Below are positions 1-8,694 of a DNA stretch of 33,284 bases, piece by piece. This DNA comes from Magnetospirillum fulvum MGU-K5. GTDB taxonomy: Bacteria; Pseudomonadota; Alphaproteobacteria; Rhodospirillales; Magnetospirillaceae. The notes beneath the pieces are model-generated. The model made no database searches and was not told the DNA's origin. It saw nothing but the letters and a program-made list of their open reading frames with translations. The position numbers were made by a program, and so were the translations under genes. Within the stretch, counting starts at the first letter, position 1, and the number at the start of each line of letters is the position of its first letter. The stretch spans positions 1 to 33,284 of the forward strand of contig NZ_AQPH01000039.1 of the NCBI RefSeq assembly GCF_000442515.1. The letters run 5' to 3'.

Positions 1-332
1 AGGGCGTCCCGGTGATCGATCTGCGGACCAAGCTGGGGCTGCCGCCGGTCACTCCCACCGAGAATACCCGGATTGTCGTCCTTGAAGTCCCGGTGGGTAG
101 CCGCCAAATCACGATGGGGATGATTTCAGACCGGGTGATCGAGGTTACCTCGCTCGCCGAACACGAACTGGAAGCGGCCCCCGATGTCGGCGTGCGCTGG
201 CGTTCGGACTATATCCGCGCCATTGGCCGCTCGGGTGGGGCTTTCGTGATTGTCTTCGATCTGTCCCAGCTTTTTTCCAGCGAGGAAGCTGCGCTGGTTT
301 CTGCCGACCTGCCATTGAGTGCGAGCGACTGA
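1..332 (+). CDS. cheW: CheW chemotaxis coupling protein, C-terminal part (5' end outside window)
   Basis: CheW is the cytoplasmic adaptor linking chemoreceptors to the histidine kinase CheA. The visible frame is open from base 3 and reads GVPVIDLRTKLGLP, the conserved CheW strand in which the protein 'proposes' its beta-barrel core. It continues through a typical second half, including VVLEVPVGSRQITMGMISDRVIEV and the receptor/kinase-facing DYIRAIGR...FVIVFDLSQL segment. The GTG at 12 is internal, because homology continues upstream of it, so the true start lies before the window. The stop overlaps the downstream cheR by 14 bases, which indicates translational coupling in a che operon. About 110 residues are visible of a family usually near 150-170. 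The family call is secure. Which chemosensory class it belongs to cannot be decided without the upstream cheA. Confidence 0.93.
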   Translation, partial: GVPVIDLRTKLGLPPVTPTENTRIVVLEVPVGSRQITMGMISDRVIEVTSLAEHELEAAPDVGVRWRSDYIRAIGRSGGAFVIVFDLSQLFSSEEAALVSADLPLSASD

Positions 333-1203
333 TCAGGATTTTGCCGATGGAAGAGTATCACCCCCCACCGATCACCTGTCCGAACGCGATTTCCGCCGTC
401 TTGGCGAACTGATCCAGGATTATTGCGGCATCCGGATGCCCCCGGTCAAAAAGACGATGGTCGAGGGACGGTTGCGTCGCCGGGTTCGGGCGCTGAATCT
501 GCCCAGCCTCAACGATTATTGCCGTCGCCTGTTCGACGAGGGACAGCTTGCCTCGGAGATGGTCGAACTGATCGACGCGGTCACCACCAACAAAACCGAG
601 TTCTTCCGCGAGATCGAGCATTTCCGCTTTCTCACCTCCAAGGCGCTGCCCCATCTGCAAGCCCTGCCCCACCACCCCGGCCGCGACCGCCCCTTAAAGA
701 TCTGGAGCGCCGCCTGCTCGATCGGGGCCGAGCCCTATACCCTGGCGATGGTGCTGGGCGAACAGGCCCGTACCGTGCGCGATTTCCGCTTCGACATCTA
801 CGCCACCGATATCTGCACCGACGTCCTGGAAAAGGCCAAGATGGGCATCTTCCCCGAAGACATGGCCCGCGAAGTGCCTCACGATCTGGCAAAACGCTAT
901 TTGCGCCGCTCGCGCGACCGCGCCCGCCCCACGGTCCGTCTGATCCCCGATTTGCGGCAACGGGTCCATTTCGGCCATCTCAACCTGATGGACAGCGACT
1001 ATCCGATGGATACCGACATGGACATTATCTTCTGCCGCAATGCGCTGATCTATTTCGACAAAGCAACCCAACACACCGTATTGTCAAAGCTGTGCCGTCA
1101 TTTGCGCCCCGGCGGATTTCTGATGGTCGGTCACAGCGAATCGGTACTGGGCGGCACCTTGCCGCTGACCCACGTCACTTCGGCCGTCTTCATGCGGAGC
1201 TAG
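319..1203 (+). CDS. cheR: CheR chemoreceptor glutamate O-methyltransferase
   Basis: CheR transfers methyl groups from S-adenosylmethionine to glutamates of chemoreceptors, the adaptation arm opposing CheB. The 294-residue protein has the N-terminal helical domain (about 20-80), the TTNKTEFFR signature at 89-97, the SAM-binding stretch [11 protein letters not shown] at 130-140, IFCRN at 237-241 and the C-terminal [14 protein letters not shown] near 262-275. All are textbook CheR motifs. The only usable start is GTG 319, inside the end of cheW; the ATG at 347 is out of frame. The very next gene (cheB) begins five bases after the stop, so cheW-cheR-cheB form a tight operon. Nothing appears truncated, and the absence of fused TPR or PAS domains makes it a plain CheR. 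Confidence 0.96.
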   Translation: MRATDQDFADGRVSPPTDHLSERDFRRLGELIQDYCGIRMPPVKKTMVEGRLRRRVRALNLPSLNDYCRRLFDEGQLASEMVELIDAVTTNKTEFFREIEHFRFLTSKALPHLQALPHHPGRDRPLKIWSAACSIGAEPYTLAMVLGEQARTVRDFRFDIYATDICTDVLEKAKMGIFPEDMAREVPHDLAKRYLRRSRDRARPTVRLIPDLRQRVHFGHLNLMDSDYPMDTDMDIIFCRNALIYFDKATQHTVLSKLCRHLRPGGFLMVGHSESVLGGTLPLTHVTSAVFMRS

Positions 1204-1208
1204 TCTTC

Positions 1209-2351
1209 ATGCCCAAACCGATCCGGGTTCTGATTGTTGACGATTCCGCCACCGTGCGTCAGACGCTCAAGGGGATTCTTGAATCCGACCCGGACATCGA
1301 GGTGATGGGGGCTGCCGCTGATCCATTTGCAGCCGCCCGCCTGATCTCTCAGGAAGCCCCCGACGTCATCACCCTCGACGTCGAGATGCCGCGGATGGAC
1401 GGAATCAGTTTCCTGCGCAAGATCATGAGCCAGCATCCGATTCCGGTGGTGATGTGTTCGTCGCTGGCCGAGGAAGGCTCGGAAACGCTGATGCAGGCGC
1501 TGGAAGCCGGTGCGGTCGATGTGATCCTGAAACCCCGGATGGACACCCGGCAATTCCTGATCGAAGCCCACGTCCGCATCTGTGACACCGTCAAGGCGGC
1601 CGCGCAATGCCGTCTGGGCAGCCGCCCCCGCCCCGCCGCCACCGCTGCCGCCCCGCATCCGCGTGGCCCGGCGCCCAAGTTGACCGCCGATGCGATGATG
1701 CCCGCCCCCCATGCCTCGGCCAGTGGCGCGATGGCCAGGACGACGGAAAAGGTGATCTGCATCGGGGCCTCGACCGGCGGCACCGAGGCCCTGCGCGAGG
1801 TTTTAGAGGAGCTTCCCGCCGACAGCCCGGCCATCGTCATCGTCCAGCATATGCCCGAAAGCTTCACCGCCGCCTTCGCCCGCCGCCTTGACGGGCTGTG
1901 CGAAGTCACGGTCAAGGAGGCACAGGACGGCGATGCGATGTTGCGCGGGCGGGTCCTGATCGCGCCGGGCAACCGCCACGCCTTGTTGCAGCGCAGTGGG
2001 GCCCGCTATCACGTCGCGATCAAGGATGGGCCTCTGGTCTCGCGGCACCGCCCCTCAGTTGACGTTCTGTTCCGTTCTGCCGCCCATTGCGCAGGGGGTA
2101 ATGCGGTTGGTATCATCATGACAGGAATGGGGGATGATGGAGCCAATGGATTGCTGGAGATGCGCAATGCCGGGGCTTATACCGTCGCCCAGAACGAAGA
2201 AAGCTGCATCGTCTTTGGCATGCCCAAAGAAGCGATCGCACGGGGAGCCGCCATGAAAATTCTCCCCTTGAACCAGATCGCCCGCGAGATCGGCCGCGCC
2301 GGTAACGATTCGTCCGGATTGGTCCGCCATCAGGAGCATGGCAATGGATAG
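1209..2351 (+). CDS. cheB: CheB receptor-modification methylesterase / response regulator
   Basis: CheB removes methyl groups from (and deamidates) chemoreceptor side chains and is activated by phosphotransfer from CheA. The 380-residue product has a receiver domain (about 5-125) with acidic pair D11/D12, phospho-acceptor D57 and K108. A proline/alanine-rich linker (about 138-176) follows. The methylesterase domain (from about 180) has a catalytic triad recognisable as S188 (GASTGGT), H214 (VQHMPESF) and D310 (TGMGDDG). The spacing between these three residues is the same as in the enterobacterial enzyme. The start is ATG 1209; the same frame is open far upstream to 423, but that stretch overlaps cheR and has no CheB similarity. 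Its stop overlaps the next gene by 14 bases, so that gene is probably co-translated and functionally linked. Confidence 0.97.
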   Translation: MPKPIRVLIVDDSATVRQTLKGILESDPDIEVMGAAADPFAAARLISQEAPDVITLDVEMPRMDGISFLRKIMSQHPIPVVMCSSLAEEGSETLMQALEAGAVDVILKPRMDTRQFLIEAHVRICDTVKAAAQCRLGSRPRPAATAAAPHPRGPAPKLTADAMMPAPHASASGAMARTTEKVICIGASTGGTEALREVLEELPADSPAIVIVQHMPESFTAAFARRLDGLCEVTVKEAQDGDAMLRGRVLIAPGNRHALLQRSGARYHVAIKDGPLVSRHRPSVDVLFRSAAHCAGGNAVGIIMTGMGDDGANGLLEMRNAGAYTVAQNEESCIVFGMPKEAIARGAAMKILPLNQIAREIGRAGNDSSGLVRHQEHGNG

Positions 2352-4125
2352 CCTGGCCTCTCGGATGGCTGCGTCCGATCTGGTCGATATCCTGCGTGCC
2401 CTTGATACGCTGAACGACGAATTAGCTCAGTTGGCCTCCCCCAACGAAACAGCCTTCATGACCCTGGGCGACGCCCTGGCCTCGGCCCGCTCCACCCTGT
2501 CGGCAGGAAGTGTTCAGTTCCACGCTTTGTCCGAGATGCTCGACAGCGGGAACGGCGACCGAGCCGAACAGATGATCGCCTCGGCGCGCGAAGATATCTT
2601 GGCGATTTCGGCGGAAACGCGGGCGATTGCCGCCAGTCTGGGCCATCTCGACCAACGGACCGGAGCGGTGGCGAAACCGCTTGGCACGCTGGCCAAGATC
2701 ATTTCCGAGATTTCGGCGCTGGGTATCAACGCCAAAATCCACGCCGCCCAGGTCAATGCCCATGGGATCGACTTCACCGTCTTCACCAAGGATATCGACC
2801 GGCTGCAGCAATTGGCCGATGACACCATCAAGCGGGCGTCGGGGCAGCTTGGCTCGCTGGCGACGGCGATGGCCTCGGCCCGTCTCGCCTCGGACAGCTT
2901 TCAGCGCGGCGATGCGGTCGAACTGGAAGCGATCGGCAACCGGATGGGGGGGCAATTGGCCGAACTGGCGGCGCGGCGGGAAACCGTGCGCCGGGCCCTG
3001 CCCGACATCGAAAAACGGACCGCCACGATCGGCGAACGGGTCTCGCGATCGATATCCGCTCTCCAGATCAACGACATGACCAGCCAGCGCTTCGAGCATG
3101 TCCGCTCGGCCCTGGCCCTGATGCGTGGCTTGAACCAGCCGCAAGCGGGAACGGAGACAGAGTGGCTGTACGACCTCGACGACAGCCGCAAGCAGCAGAT
3201 TTTGGCCTCGGTCTGCTCATTGCAGGCCCAGCAGATGGAACGGGCGGTCGGCGATTTCACCCAGGCGATCCGCGAGCTGAAAGGCAATCTGACCGCGCTG
3301 GGGACCGAAGCCTCGACGATCCTGACCGAGGCGCAATCGCTGTTCGGCGGACGGAACGGCAATAACAGCTTTATCGATACGGTCGCCGCCGACATCGAAC
3401 GCGCCGCCGTGCTGCTCGACAATTATTGTCAGGCCGACGAACGGGTCCGACTGCTGATTCATCAGGTGTCAGAAGTCTTCGCCTCGATCGCCAAGGATTT
3501 GTCGGCCCTGCGCTCGATCGATGCCGATTTGCGGATCATGGGGCTGAACGCGACCTTGAAATGCACCCGGCTGGGGGCATCGGGCCACGCGCTGGGGGTG
3601 GTGGCGCAGGAATTGCGCGCCTGCTCGCGTCGGACCGAGGAAATCTCGCGGCTGATCGCGGCGGCGATCGATGCCGCCACCGCCGAAGCGTTGGCGCTGG
3701 CCGAGCGGTCGGAGCGCGAGCATGCCACCGCCGCCGCGCTGGCGGGCAATATCGCCGAATCGACCCGGGCGATCCGCAGCATCAGCGCGCTGGTCGATCA
3801 GACGCTGACCGATCTGATGACCGCCTGCGACCGGGTTTCACGGCTGTTGGGCGAGGCGACCGCCAGCTTCAACCTTGAACACAGTTTGGAAGCCGGAATC
3901 GGCACCCTGGTCCGCCGCCTGACCGAACTCGGCCACCGCGCCGCCCCGGACGGGGTCGATCCGGCCAATGTACGCGAGGACATTCAACGAATGCTGGGGC
4001 AACATTACACGATGTCGAGCGAACGGATCATTCACGACATTTTCGCCGATGGCGCCGCCCTGTCCGCCCCACCGCCCGCCACCGACGCGACGGCAGATTC
4101 GGATATCGACGACTTCTTCTTCTGA
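2338..4125 (+). CDS. Soluble receptor-like coiled-coil chemotaxis protein with CheZ-like motif and tail
   Basis: The 595-residue, largely helical protein has no signal peptide, membrane segment or obvious sensor domain. It contains two segments resembling the conserved hairpin tip of methyl-accepting chemotaxis receptors: 118-165 ([14 protein letters not shown]...) and 390-440 ([14 protein letters not shown]..., then [12 protein letters not shown]). Between them, residues 240-255 read [16 protein letters not shown], matching the CheZ phosphatase active-site helix pattern D-x-x-x-Q (here D246, Q250). The last residues, DSDIDDFFF after a Pro/Ala/Asp-rich linker, resemble the acidic-hydrophobic CheY-binding tail of CheZ. 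A second, degenerate match (TMSSER, 558-563) sits at the equivalent place near the end of the second half. ATG 2338 overlaps cheB by 14 bases. Inference: a CheY-P phosphatase or adaptation accessory protein of this operon. A generic automatic label would be 'methyl-accepting chemotaxis protein', which the missing membrane anchor makes doubtful. Confidence 0.75.
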   Translation: MAMDSLASRMAASDLVDILRALDTLNDELAQLASPNETAFMTLGDALASARSTLSAGSVQFHALSEMLDSGNGDRAEQMIASAREDILAISAETRAIAASLGHLDQRTGAVAKPLGTLAKIISEISALGINAKIHAAQVNAHGIDFTVFTKDIDRLQQLADDTIKRASGQLGSLATAMASARLASDSFQRGDAVELEAIGNRMGGQLAELAARRETVRRALPDIEKRTATIGERVSRSISALQINDMTSQRFEHVRSALALMRGLNQPQAGTETEWLYDLDDSRKQQILASVCSLQAQQMERAVGDFTQAIRELKGNLTALGTEASTILTEAQSLFGGRNGNNSFIDTVAADIERAAVLLDNYCQADERVRLLIHQVSEVFASIAKDLSALRSIDADLRIMGLNATLKCTRLGASGHALGVVAQELRACSRRTEEISRLIAAAIDAATAEALALAERSEREHATAAALAGNIAESTRAIRSISALVDQTLTDLMTACDRVSRLLGEATASFNLEHSLEAGIGTLVRRLTELGHRAAPDGVDPANVREDIQRMLGQHYTMSSERIIHDIFADGAALSAPPPATDATADSDIDDFFF

Positions 4126-4216
4126 TCCGCACCGCCGAACGGCGAAGGCGGGGTTGCCATCCTCTCCCGACTTGCCTAAAAAGGGCGGCTCAATTCCGTC
4201 GAGAGGACCAGCAGCC

Positions 4217-5332
4217 ATGCGGGCAGAAATCGAAACGCTCGCCCAGGATATCCGGCGCTCCGTGGCGCTGCTGAAGCGGCACCTGAATTGGGACGAGGCG
4301 CTGATGCGGCTCGACGAGCTGAACGCAGCCTCGGAAAACCCCGAATTATGGAACGATGCCGCGCGGGCACAGCAGATCATGCGCGAACGCACCGATCTCG
4401 ATACCGCGATCCAGGGCTGTCGCGCCACCGAGCGCGAATTGGCCGATCTGATCGAGCTGATCGAACTGGGCGAGATCGAGGGCGATCAGACCGTGATCGA
4501 CGACGCCGAGTCTCAGGTCCGCGCGCTGAGGGACCGCGCCCGCAAGATGGAGCTGGAAACGCTGCTGTCCGGCGAGGCCGATCGCAACGATTGCTATATC
4601 GAAATCAACGCTGGCGCGGGCGGCACTGAATCCCAGGATTGGGCCGAGATGCTGCTGCGGATGTACACCCGCTGGGCAGAGCAGCACGGCTATAAGGTCG
4701 ATTGGCTGGAAGAAAGCCCGGGCGAACAGGCCGGGATCAAATCCGCCACCGTCCGCGTCGCCGGGCACAATGCCTATGGCTGGCTGAAGACCGAAAGCGG
4801 CGTGCACCGGCTGGTGCGGATTTCGCCCTATGACAGCGCCGCCCGCCGCCACACCAGCTTCTCCTCGGTGTGGGTCTATCCGGTGATCGACGACACCATC
4901 GAGATTCAGGTCAACGAAAGCGACTGCCGCATCGACACCTATCGCGCCTCGGGCGCGGGCGGGCAGCACGTCAACAAGACGGATTCGGCGGTTCGTATCA
5001 CCCATATCCCCACCGGGATCGTCGCCGCCTGTCAGATGGAGCGGTCGCAGCACCAGAACCGCGCCCGTGCCTGGGACATGCTGCGCGCCCGCCTTTACGA
5101 AGCCGAATTGCAAAAGCGCGAAGCCGCCGCCCAGGCGTTGGAAGACCAGAAGACCGAAATCGGTTGGGGTCATCAGATTCGCTCTTACGTGCTCCAGCCC
5201 TATCAGATGGTCAAGGACCTGCGCACCAACGTCGAAACCTCTGATACCCAGGGCGTGCTCGACGGCGACCTTGACCTGTTCATGGCGGCATCGTTGGCGA
5301 GCCGGGTACAGGGCGGCCCCGACGGCGGCTGA
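4217..5332 (+). CDS. prfB: Peptide chain release factor 2 (RF2)
   Basis: RF2 recognises UGA/UAA stop codons on the ribosome and triggers peptide release. The 371-residue product has the N-terminal helical domain, the codon-recognition loop at 203-205 (SPY, where enterobacterial RF2 has SPF; the SPY form is familiar in alphaproteobacteria) and the catalytic GGQ at 248-250 ([15 protein letters not shown]). The frame runs uninterrupted from ATG 4217, so the programmed +1 frameshift that autoregulates prfB in many bacteria is absent. The frame is open upstream to 3968, but those residues overlap the preceding gene and do not resemble RF2. It lies about 90 bases after the chemotaxis operon and is probably a separate transcription unit. 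Confidence 0.97.
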   Translation: MRAEIETLAQDIRRSVALLKRHLNWDEALMRLDELNAASENPELWNDAARAQQIMRERTDLDTAIQGCRATERELADLIELIELGEIEGDQTVIDDAESQVRALRDRARKMELETLLSGEADRNDCYIEINAGAGGTESQDWAEMLLRMYTRWAEQHGYKVDWLEESPGEQAGIKSATVRVAGHNAYGWLKTESGVHRLVRISPYDSAARRHTSFSSVWVYPVIDDTIEIQVNESDCRIDTYRASGAGGQHVNKTDSAVRITHIPTGIVAACQMERSQHQNRARAWDMLRARLYEAELQKREAAAQALEDQKTEIGWGHQIRSYVLQPYQMVKDLRTNVETSDTQGVLDGDLDLFMAASLASRVQGGPDGG

Positions 5333-5412
5333 TCCCCGCAAACGTCGTTTGCAATCTGCAAATTCGCCCCTACCTAATGCCACAGCGCGTTTAACATCCG
5401 CGAAGGATCGTC

Positions 5413-6558
5413 ATGAGGCAGTATCTTTTTCCCGTTCTGGTCGCCCTCACCCTGGTGATGACCGGAGCCGCCGATGCGCTCGCCAAAGCGGGCAGCACGT
5501 CGAAATCCAGCAGCGGCAGCAGCTTAGGCTCGCGCGGGTCGCGCACGGCGGATGCTCCGATGGAACGGACCCTGTCCCTGCCCTCTTCGCCCTCGCCCCG
5601 TGTCGCGACCCCGCCGCCTCCGCCCTCGGCCGCGCCGCGTCCCGGCAATGTCGAAGCCCAGCCGCTTTCGCCGGGACTTCAGCCCGGTCTGCAACAGCCC
5701 GCGATGCGCGCCCCGGCGATGGCCGGTGCGGCGGGGATGGCCGCGCCCGCCGCGGCGGCTCAGCCCGGCTTCTTCCAGCGCAATCCCTTCATGGCCGGAA
5801 TGGCCGGCGGTCTGGTCGGTGCCGGGATCGGCAGCATGCTGTTCGGTCACTCCCCGGCCCTCGCCGCCGCTTCGGATGCCGCGCCCGGTGCCAGCATCCT
5901 CGGCCTGCTGATCCAGATCGCCGTGATCGGTGGCTTGGTCTGGTTGGCGTTCAAACTGTTCCGGGGCCGCGCCCCGGCCGGTCCGAACCCCTATGCCGCC
6001 GCGCCGCGCGCGTCGCTCAACCCCTATGCCGCTCCGCCCCGCGCCTCGGAAAATCCGTATGCCGCGCCGAGAAGCCCGGTCGAGCCCCGCTTTGAGGCGC
6101 CTCTGTCTTCGGTTCCGCCGGTGGCTGCGGCTCCGCAGCGGGTCCAGCGTGAGTTCGAGCCGACCGAGGCCGATCAGAACGACTTCACCAATATCCTGCT
6201 CGGCGTTCAGCAATCGTGGAGCGCCGCCGACCCCGCCGCCCTGCGTGCCTGGGCGACCCCGGAAATGGTGACGTTCCTGGCCCAGGATCTTGGCCAGAAT
6301 GCCGCCGAAGGACAGGTCAACCGGGTTGAGCAGATCACGTTGCGCGAAGGCGACGTCGTCGAAAGCTGGCGCGAGGACAAGTCCCAGTACGTCACCGCTC
6401 GTCTGGTGTTCGATTGCCTCGATTACATGGTCCGCACCGACACCGGGGCCTTGGTCTCGGGGAGCCGGACCAACCCGGTGACCCACGCCGAATTGTGGAC
6501 CTTTGTCCGTCCCACCACCGGCGGCAGCTGGCTGCTGTCGGCGATCCAGCAAGTCTGA
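5413..6558 (+). CDS. Tim44-like domain membrane protein
   Basis: The 381-residue protein begins with a signal-peptide-like segment (1-24, ending in ALA). A low-complexity Ser/Gly/Pro/Ala stretch follows, including the GSRGSRT element often seen early in bacterial Tim44-like proteins. A glycine-rich hydrophobic stretch lies at about 125-147 and a clear membrane helix at about 161-183. Three imperfect NPYAA(P)PRAS repeats lie at 191-219, and a C-terminal Tim44-like alpha/beta domain covers about 250-381 (FTNILLGVQQSWSAADPAALRAW ... WTFVRP...WLLSAIQQV). In mitochondria Tim44 tethers Hsp70 to the import channel; the role of these bacterial relatives is not established. Start ATG 5413. The downstream GTPase gene begins 17 bases after the stop, so the two are probably co-transcribed. 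Confidence 0.82.
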   Translation: MRQYLFPVLVALTLVMTGAADALAKAGSTSKSSSGSSLGSRGSRTADAPMERTLSLPSSPSPRVATPPPPPSAAPRPGNVEAQPLSPGLQPGLQQPAMRAPAMAGAAGMAAPAAAAQPGFFQRNPFMAGMAGGLVGAGIGSMLFGHSPALAAASDAAPGASILGLLIQIAVIGGLVWLAFKLFRGRAPAGPNPYAAAPRASLNPYAAPPRASENPYAAPRSPVEPRFEAPLSSVPPVAAAPQRVQREFEPTEADQNDFTNILLGVQQSWSAADPAALRAWATPEMVTFLAQDLGQNAAEGQVNRVEQITLREGDVVESWREDKSQYVTARLVFDCLDYMVRTDTGALVSGSRTNPVTHAELWTFVRPTTGGSWLLSAIQQV

Positions 6559-6575
6559 TCGCGGCGGCGGAACGG

Positions 6576-7511
6576 ATGGATCTCGCAACGATCCGGGCGG
6601 GTGGCAAAGCGGCGCTCGCCCGGGCGTTGTCACGGATCGAAAGTGCACCCGACGATCCGTCCGTTCTCTCTTTGCTTGATTCCGCCCATGCCGCCGCCCA
6701 GGCGCATGTCGTCGGTATGACCGGCCCGCCCGGCGTCGGCAAATCCACCCTGATGAATGCATTGATCGCCGAGTGGCGGGCTTCGGGCCGCCGCGTCGGC
6801 TGCATCGCCGTCGATCCCTCCTCGCGCCGTTCGGGCGGTGCGCTGTTGGGCGACCGCACCCGTCTTGCCACCGATCCCGAGGATCAGGGGATTTTCGTCC
6901 GTTCGATGGCCGCCCGCGACCGGTTGGGCGGTCTGGCCGAACTGACCGTCGCTGCGATGGTGCTGATGCGGGCGCTGTTCGATATCGTCCTGATCGAAAC
7001 CGTGGGCGTCGGACAATCGGAAACCGACGTTGCCGCGATCGCGGATTCGGTACTGTTTTGTGTCCAGCCGGGATCGGGCGACGCGCTGCAATTCATGAAA
7101 GCGGGGATCGCCGAAATCCCCGATCTGGTGGTGGTGACCAAGGCCGACATGACCGATATGGCCGACCGCGCCCGCGCCGATGTCGAAGCCGCCTTGGCCC
7201 TGGCCAGCGAGCAGAATGCCGGTTGGGCGATCCCAGTTCTGATGGTTTCGGCCCCGTCCCGCGACGGAATCGCCGCCTTGATGAGCACGATCGACAAGCA
7301 TGCCGATTTTCTCGACCGGGCCGAGGGTCGGGCCAAGCGCCGCCACGCCCAGGCCGAGCTATGGCTGATCGAGGCGATCCGCGACCGCTTCGGTCGCGAG
7401 GGCTTGCGCCGTGCCGGACAGATCGCTCTGCCGTTTGGAGCCTCGCCGTTCGGGCGGCTGGCCGAGCTCTCGCGCGCCTTGCTGCCCCCGGCATCCGCCC
7501 CGTGTCTATGA
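6576..7511 (+). CDS. meaB: MeaB/ArgK-type G3E-family GTPase (methylmalonyl-CoA mutase accessory)
   Basis: MeaB-type GTPases protect and reactivate adenosylcobalamin-dependent acyl-CoA mutases. The 311-residue product has the P-loop GPPGVGKST at 50-58, the family-typical AVDPSSRRSGGALLGDRTR at 78-96 and the switch region ETVGVGQSE at 141-149. The base-recognition motif is TKAD at 188-191, in place of the usual NKxD. The frame is open upstream to 6414, but ATG 6576 gives the normal family length and avoids overlap with the Tim44-like gene. No mutase subunit lies in the window, so the client enzyme is encoded elsewhere. The alternative old name (ArgK, arginine/ornithine transport kinase) reflects misannotation of this family. 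Confidence 0.9.
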   Translation: MDLATIRAGGKAALARALSRIESAPDDPSVLSLLDSAHAAAQAHVVGMTGPPGVGKSTLMNALIAEWRASGRRVGCIAVDPSSRRSGGALLGDRTRLATDPEDQGIFVRSMAARDRLGGLAELTVAAMVLMRALFDIVLIETVGVGQSETDVAAIADSVLFCVQPGSGDALQFMKAGIAEIPDLVVVTKADMTDMADRARADVEAALALASEQNAGWAIPVLMVSAPSRDGIAALMSTIDKHADFLDRAEGRAKRRHAQAELWLIEAIRDRFGREGLRRAGQIALPFGASPFGRLAELSRALLPPASAPCL

Positions 7512-7620
7512 CATAAATCATACTTCCATTCGTTTTGCCCTATACTAAACTCCTGGTCGATGGTATTGTTAGCCTCGTGGTTTGGACCGGCACCGCGTCC
7601 GAACCGATCAGGAGGACGCG

Positions 7621-8304
7621 ATGCAGTTTCCCGAAATCAGCCTGTTCGACGACGCCACGGCGTGGACGGTCCCCGGCACGGGGGGAACTCTGTTGGTCGG
7701 TGCTGCGACCGAGGAAGCGGTTCGCCTCGGGCTGTCGGCCCCCTATCGCGGCTATTTCGAAACCGGGCCGATGCAATGGAACGATATCGATTCAGGGCTG
7801 CGCGCCGCGATCCGCGCCGGGGGTTTGGTGCTGTCGCTGACCACCGCCAGCGCCTGGAAGATTGACCTGACCCAATTGGTTACCGAAGCCGTGATCGACA
7901 GGTTCGGTCCGGTGAACGATGCACGGCGGCACGAGATCGAACTGTGCCTGTCGGAATCGCTGACCAATGCGCTTTTACACGGCAATCTGGAAATGGACAG
8001 CGCGCCTCGGGATTCGCTGTCCGGACTGGTCCGCTATCTCGACCAGATCGAGGAACGGCTTCGCGACAGCCGTCTGGCTGCGAAGCGGATCGATTTACTG
8101 ATTACTCCCAGTTCCTCGGGTCGGCTGCGTGTCGCAGTGCGCGATCGCGGTCCCGGCTTTGATGCCGAATATTACCTCGACCGCCCGCTGGTGACCGAAG
8201 CCAAGCACGGGCGCGGGCTCCCCCTGATCCGCCAGTTGGCCGGGTCGGTCGCCGCTCGTGACGCGGGGCGGACCCTGGTGATGAGCTTTTCCCGCGCCGG
8301 GTAA
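7621..8304 (+). CDS. RsbW-like HATPase-domain protein (anti-sigma/serine kinase type)
   Basis: The 227-residue protein has an N-terminal part of about 75 residues that I do not recognise, followed by a GHKL ATPase domain of the RsbW/SpoIIAB type. The N-box is ESLTNALLHGN (about 116-126), the G1 box DRGPGFD, and HGRGLPLIRQL is the ATP-lid/G2 region. It lacks a phospho-acceptor histidine domain, so it is not a sensor kinase. ATG 7621 follows an AGGAGG ribosome site at 7610-7615; the upstream frame to 7582 is less likely. Such proteins either phosphorylate anti-anti-sigma factors or sequester a partner. No anti-sigma antagonist, sigma factor or PP2C phosphatase gene is adjacent, so its partner is unknown. 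Confidence 0.8.
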   Translation: MQFPEISLFDDATAWTVPGTGGTLLVGAATEEAVRLGLSAPYRGYFETGPMQWNDIDSGLRAAIRAGGLVLSLTTASAWKIDLTQLVTEAVIDRFGPVNDARRHEIELCLSESLTNALLHGNLEMDSAPRDSLSGLVRYLDQIEERLRDSRLAAKRIDLLITPSSSGRLRVAVRDRGPGFDAEYYLDRPLVTEAKHGRGLPLIRQLAGSVAARDAGRTLVMSFSRAG

Positions 8305-8344
8305 TACCCCGGCCAGCCCTCGATTTACTCTGTTGGCCGGTATT
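8303..8344. terminator. Imperfect hairpin overlapping the end of the RsbW-like gene
   Basis: AATACC...GGCCA pairs with TGGCC-GGTATT (two-base bulge, loop of 18) immediately after the stop codon. There is only a weak T-rich tail (TATTTAG), so it is a possible terminator or mRNA 3'-end stabiliser and not a strong intrinsic terminator. Confidence 0.4.
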
Positions 8345-8694
8345 TAGCCGCCATTGCGGCGGCAGCAGGGTCGTCCCCTGGGGAGGTCTGCTCGACCACC
8401 GGCAACAGCGAAGATCGGCCGGACCAGACCGAGCCGATCAGGTCTTCCCTTTCAGTCCTGAACGGAACCAGCAGTATCCATCCTGGCTCACCAGCCGTAA
8501 TTATCAAAGCCGAAATCGAAGACGTCGGCTTCGAACCCGCTTCACCAATTTGGTTAAAACGCTATTCTCGCGTCGGACTTTGTTGCCTCTATTTTCGTGT
8601 CCAGGAGACGCGCCAACGTCCGAACAAGAATAAAATCAACACCGTGCGTCTTTGCCAGAAAACTTAAGCGGACAACCATGGATGGAAGGTGGCA
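8345..8694. other. Gene-free stretch upstream of the DUF4269 gene
   Basis: About 350 bases without a convincing gene. A 60-codon minus-strand frame at 8325-8507 has no recognisable domain or ribosome site. Base composition drops towards the DUF4269 gene compared with the GC-rich core genes on either side, which fits acquired DNA. No tRNA or insertion-sequence terminus could be supported. Confidence 0.5.

Noticed and set aside
423-1208. Open frame continuing upstream of cheB for 262 codons
   Set aside because: It lies wholly over cheR in another frame, has arginine/proline-rich shadow composition and no domain; CheB starts cleanly at ATG 1209.
4217-4320. Programmed frameshift in prfB
   Set aside because: The N-terminal region is one continuous frame with no in-frame TGA; the frameshift type of RF2 autoregulation is absent.
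4346-5383. 345-codon minus-strand open frame
   Set aside because: Antisense shadow of prfB, whose protein is complete and canonical.
8325-8507. 60-codon minus-strand frame starting MIITAGEPGW
   Set aside because: No recognisable domain, no ribosome site, and it begins in a hairpin next to the RsbW-like gene; not enough to call a gene.
8520-8560. tRNA-like end (GGCTTCGAACCC...CACCA)
   Set aside because: The T-arm bases do not pair and no cloverleaf can be drawn upstream; chance similarity.
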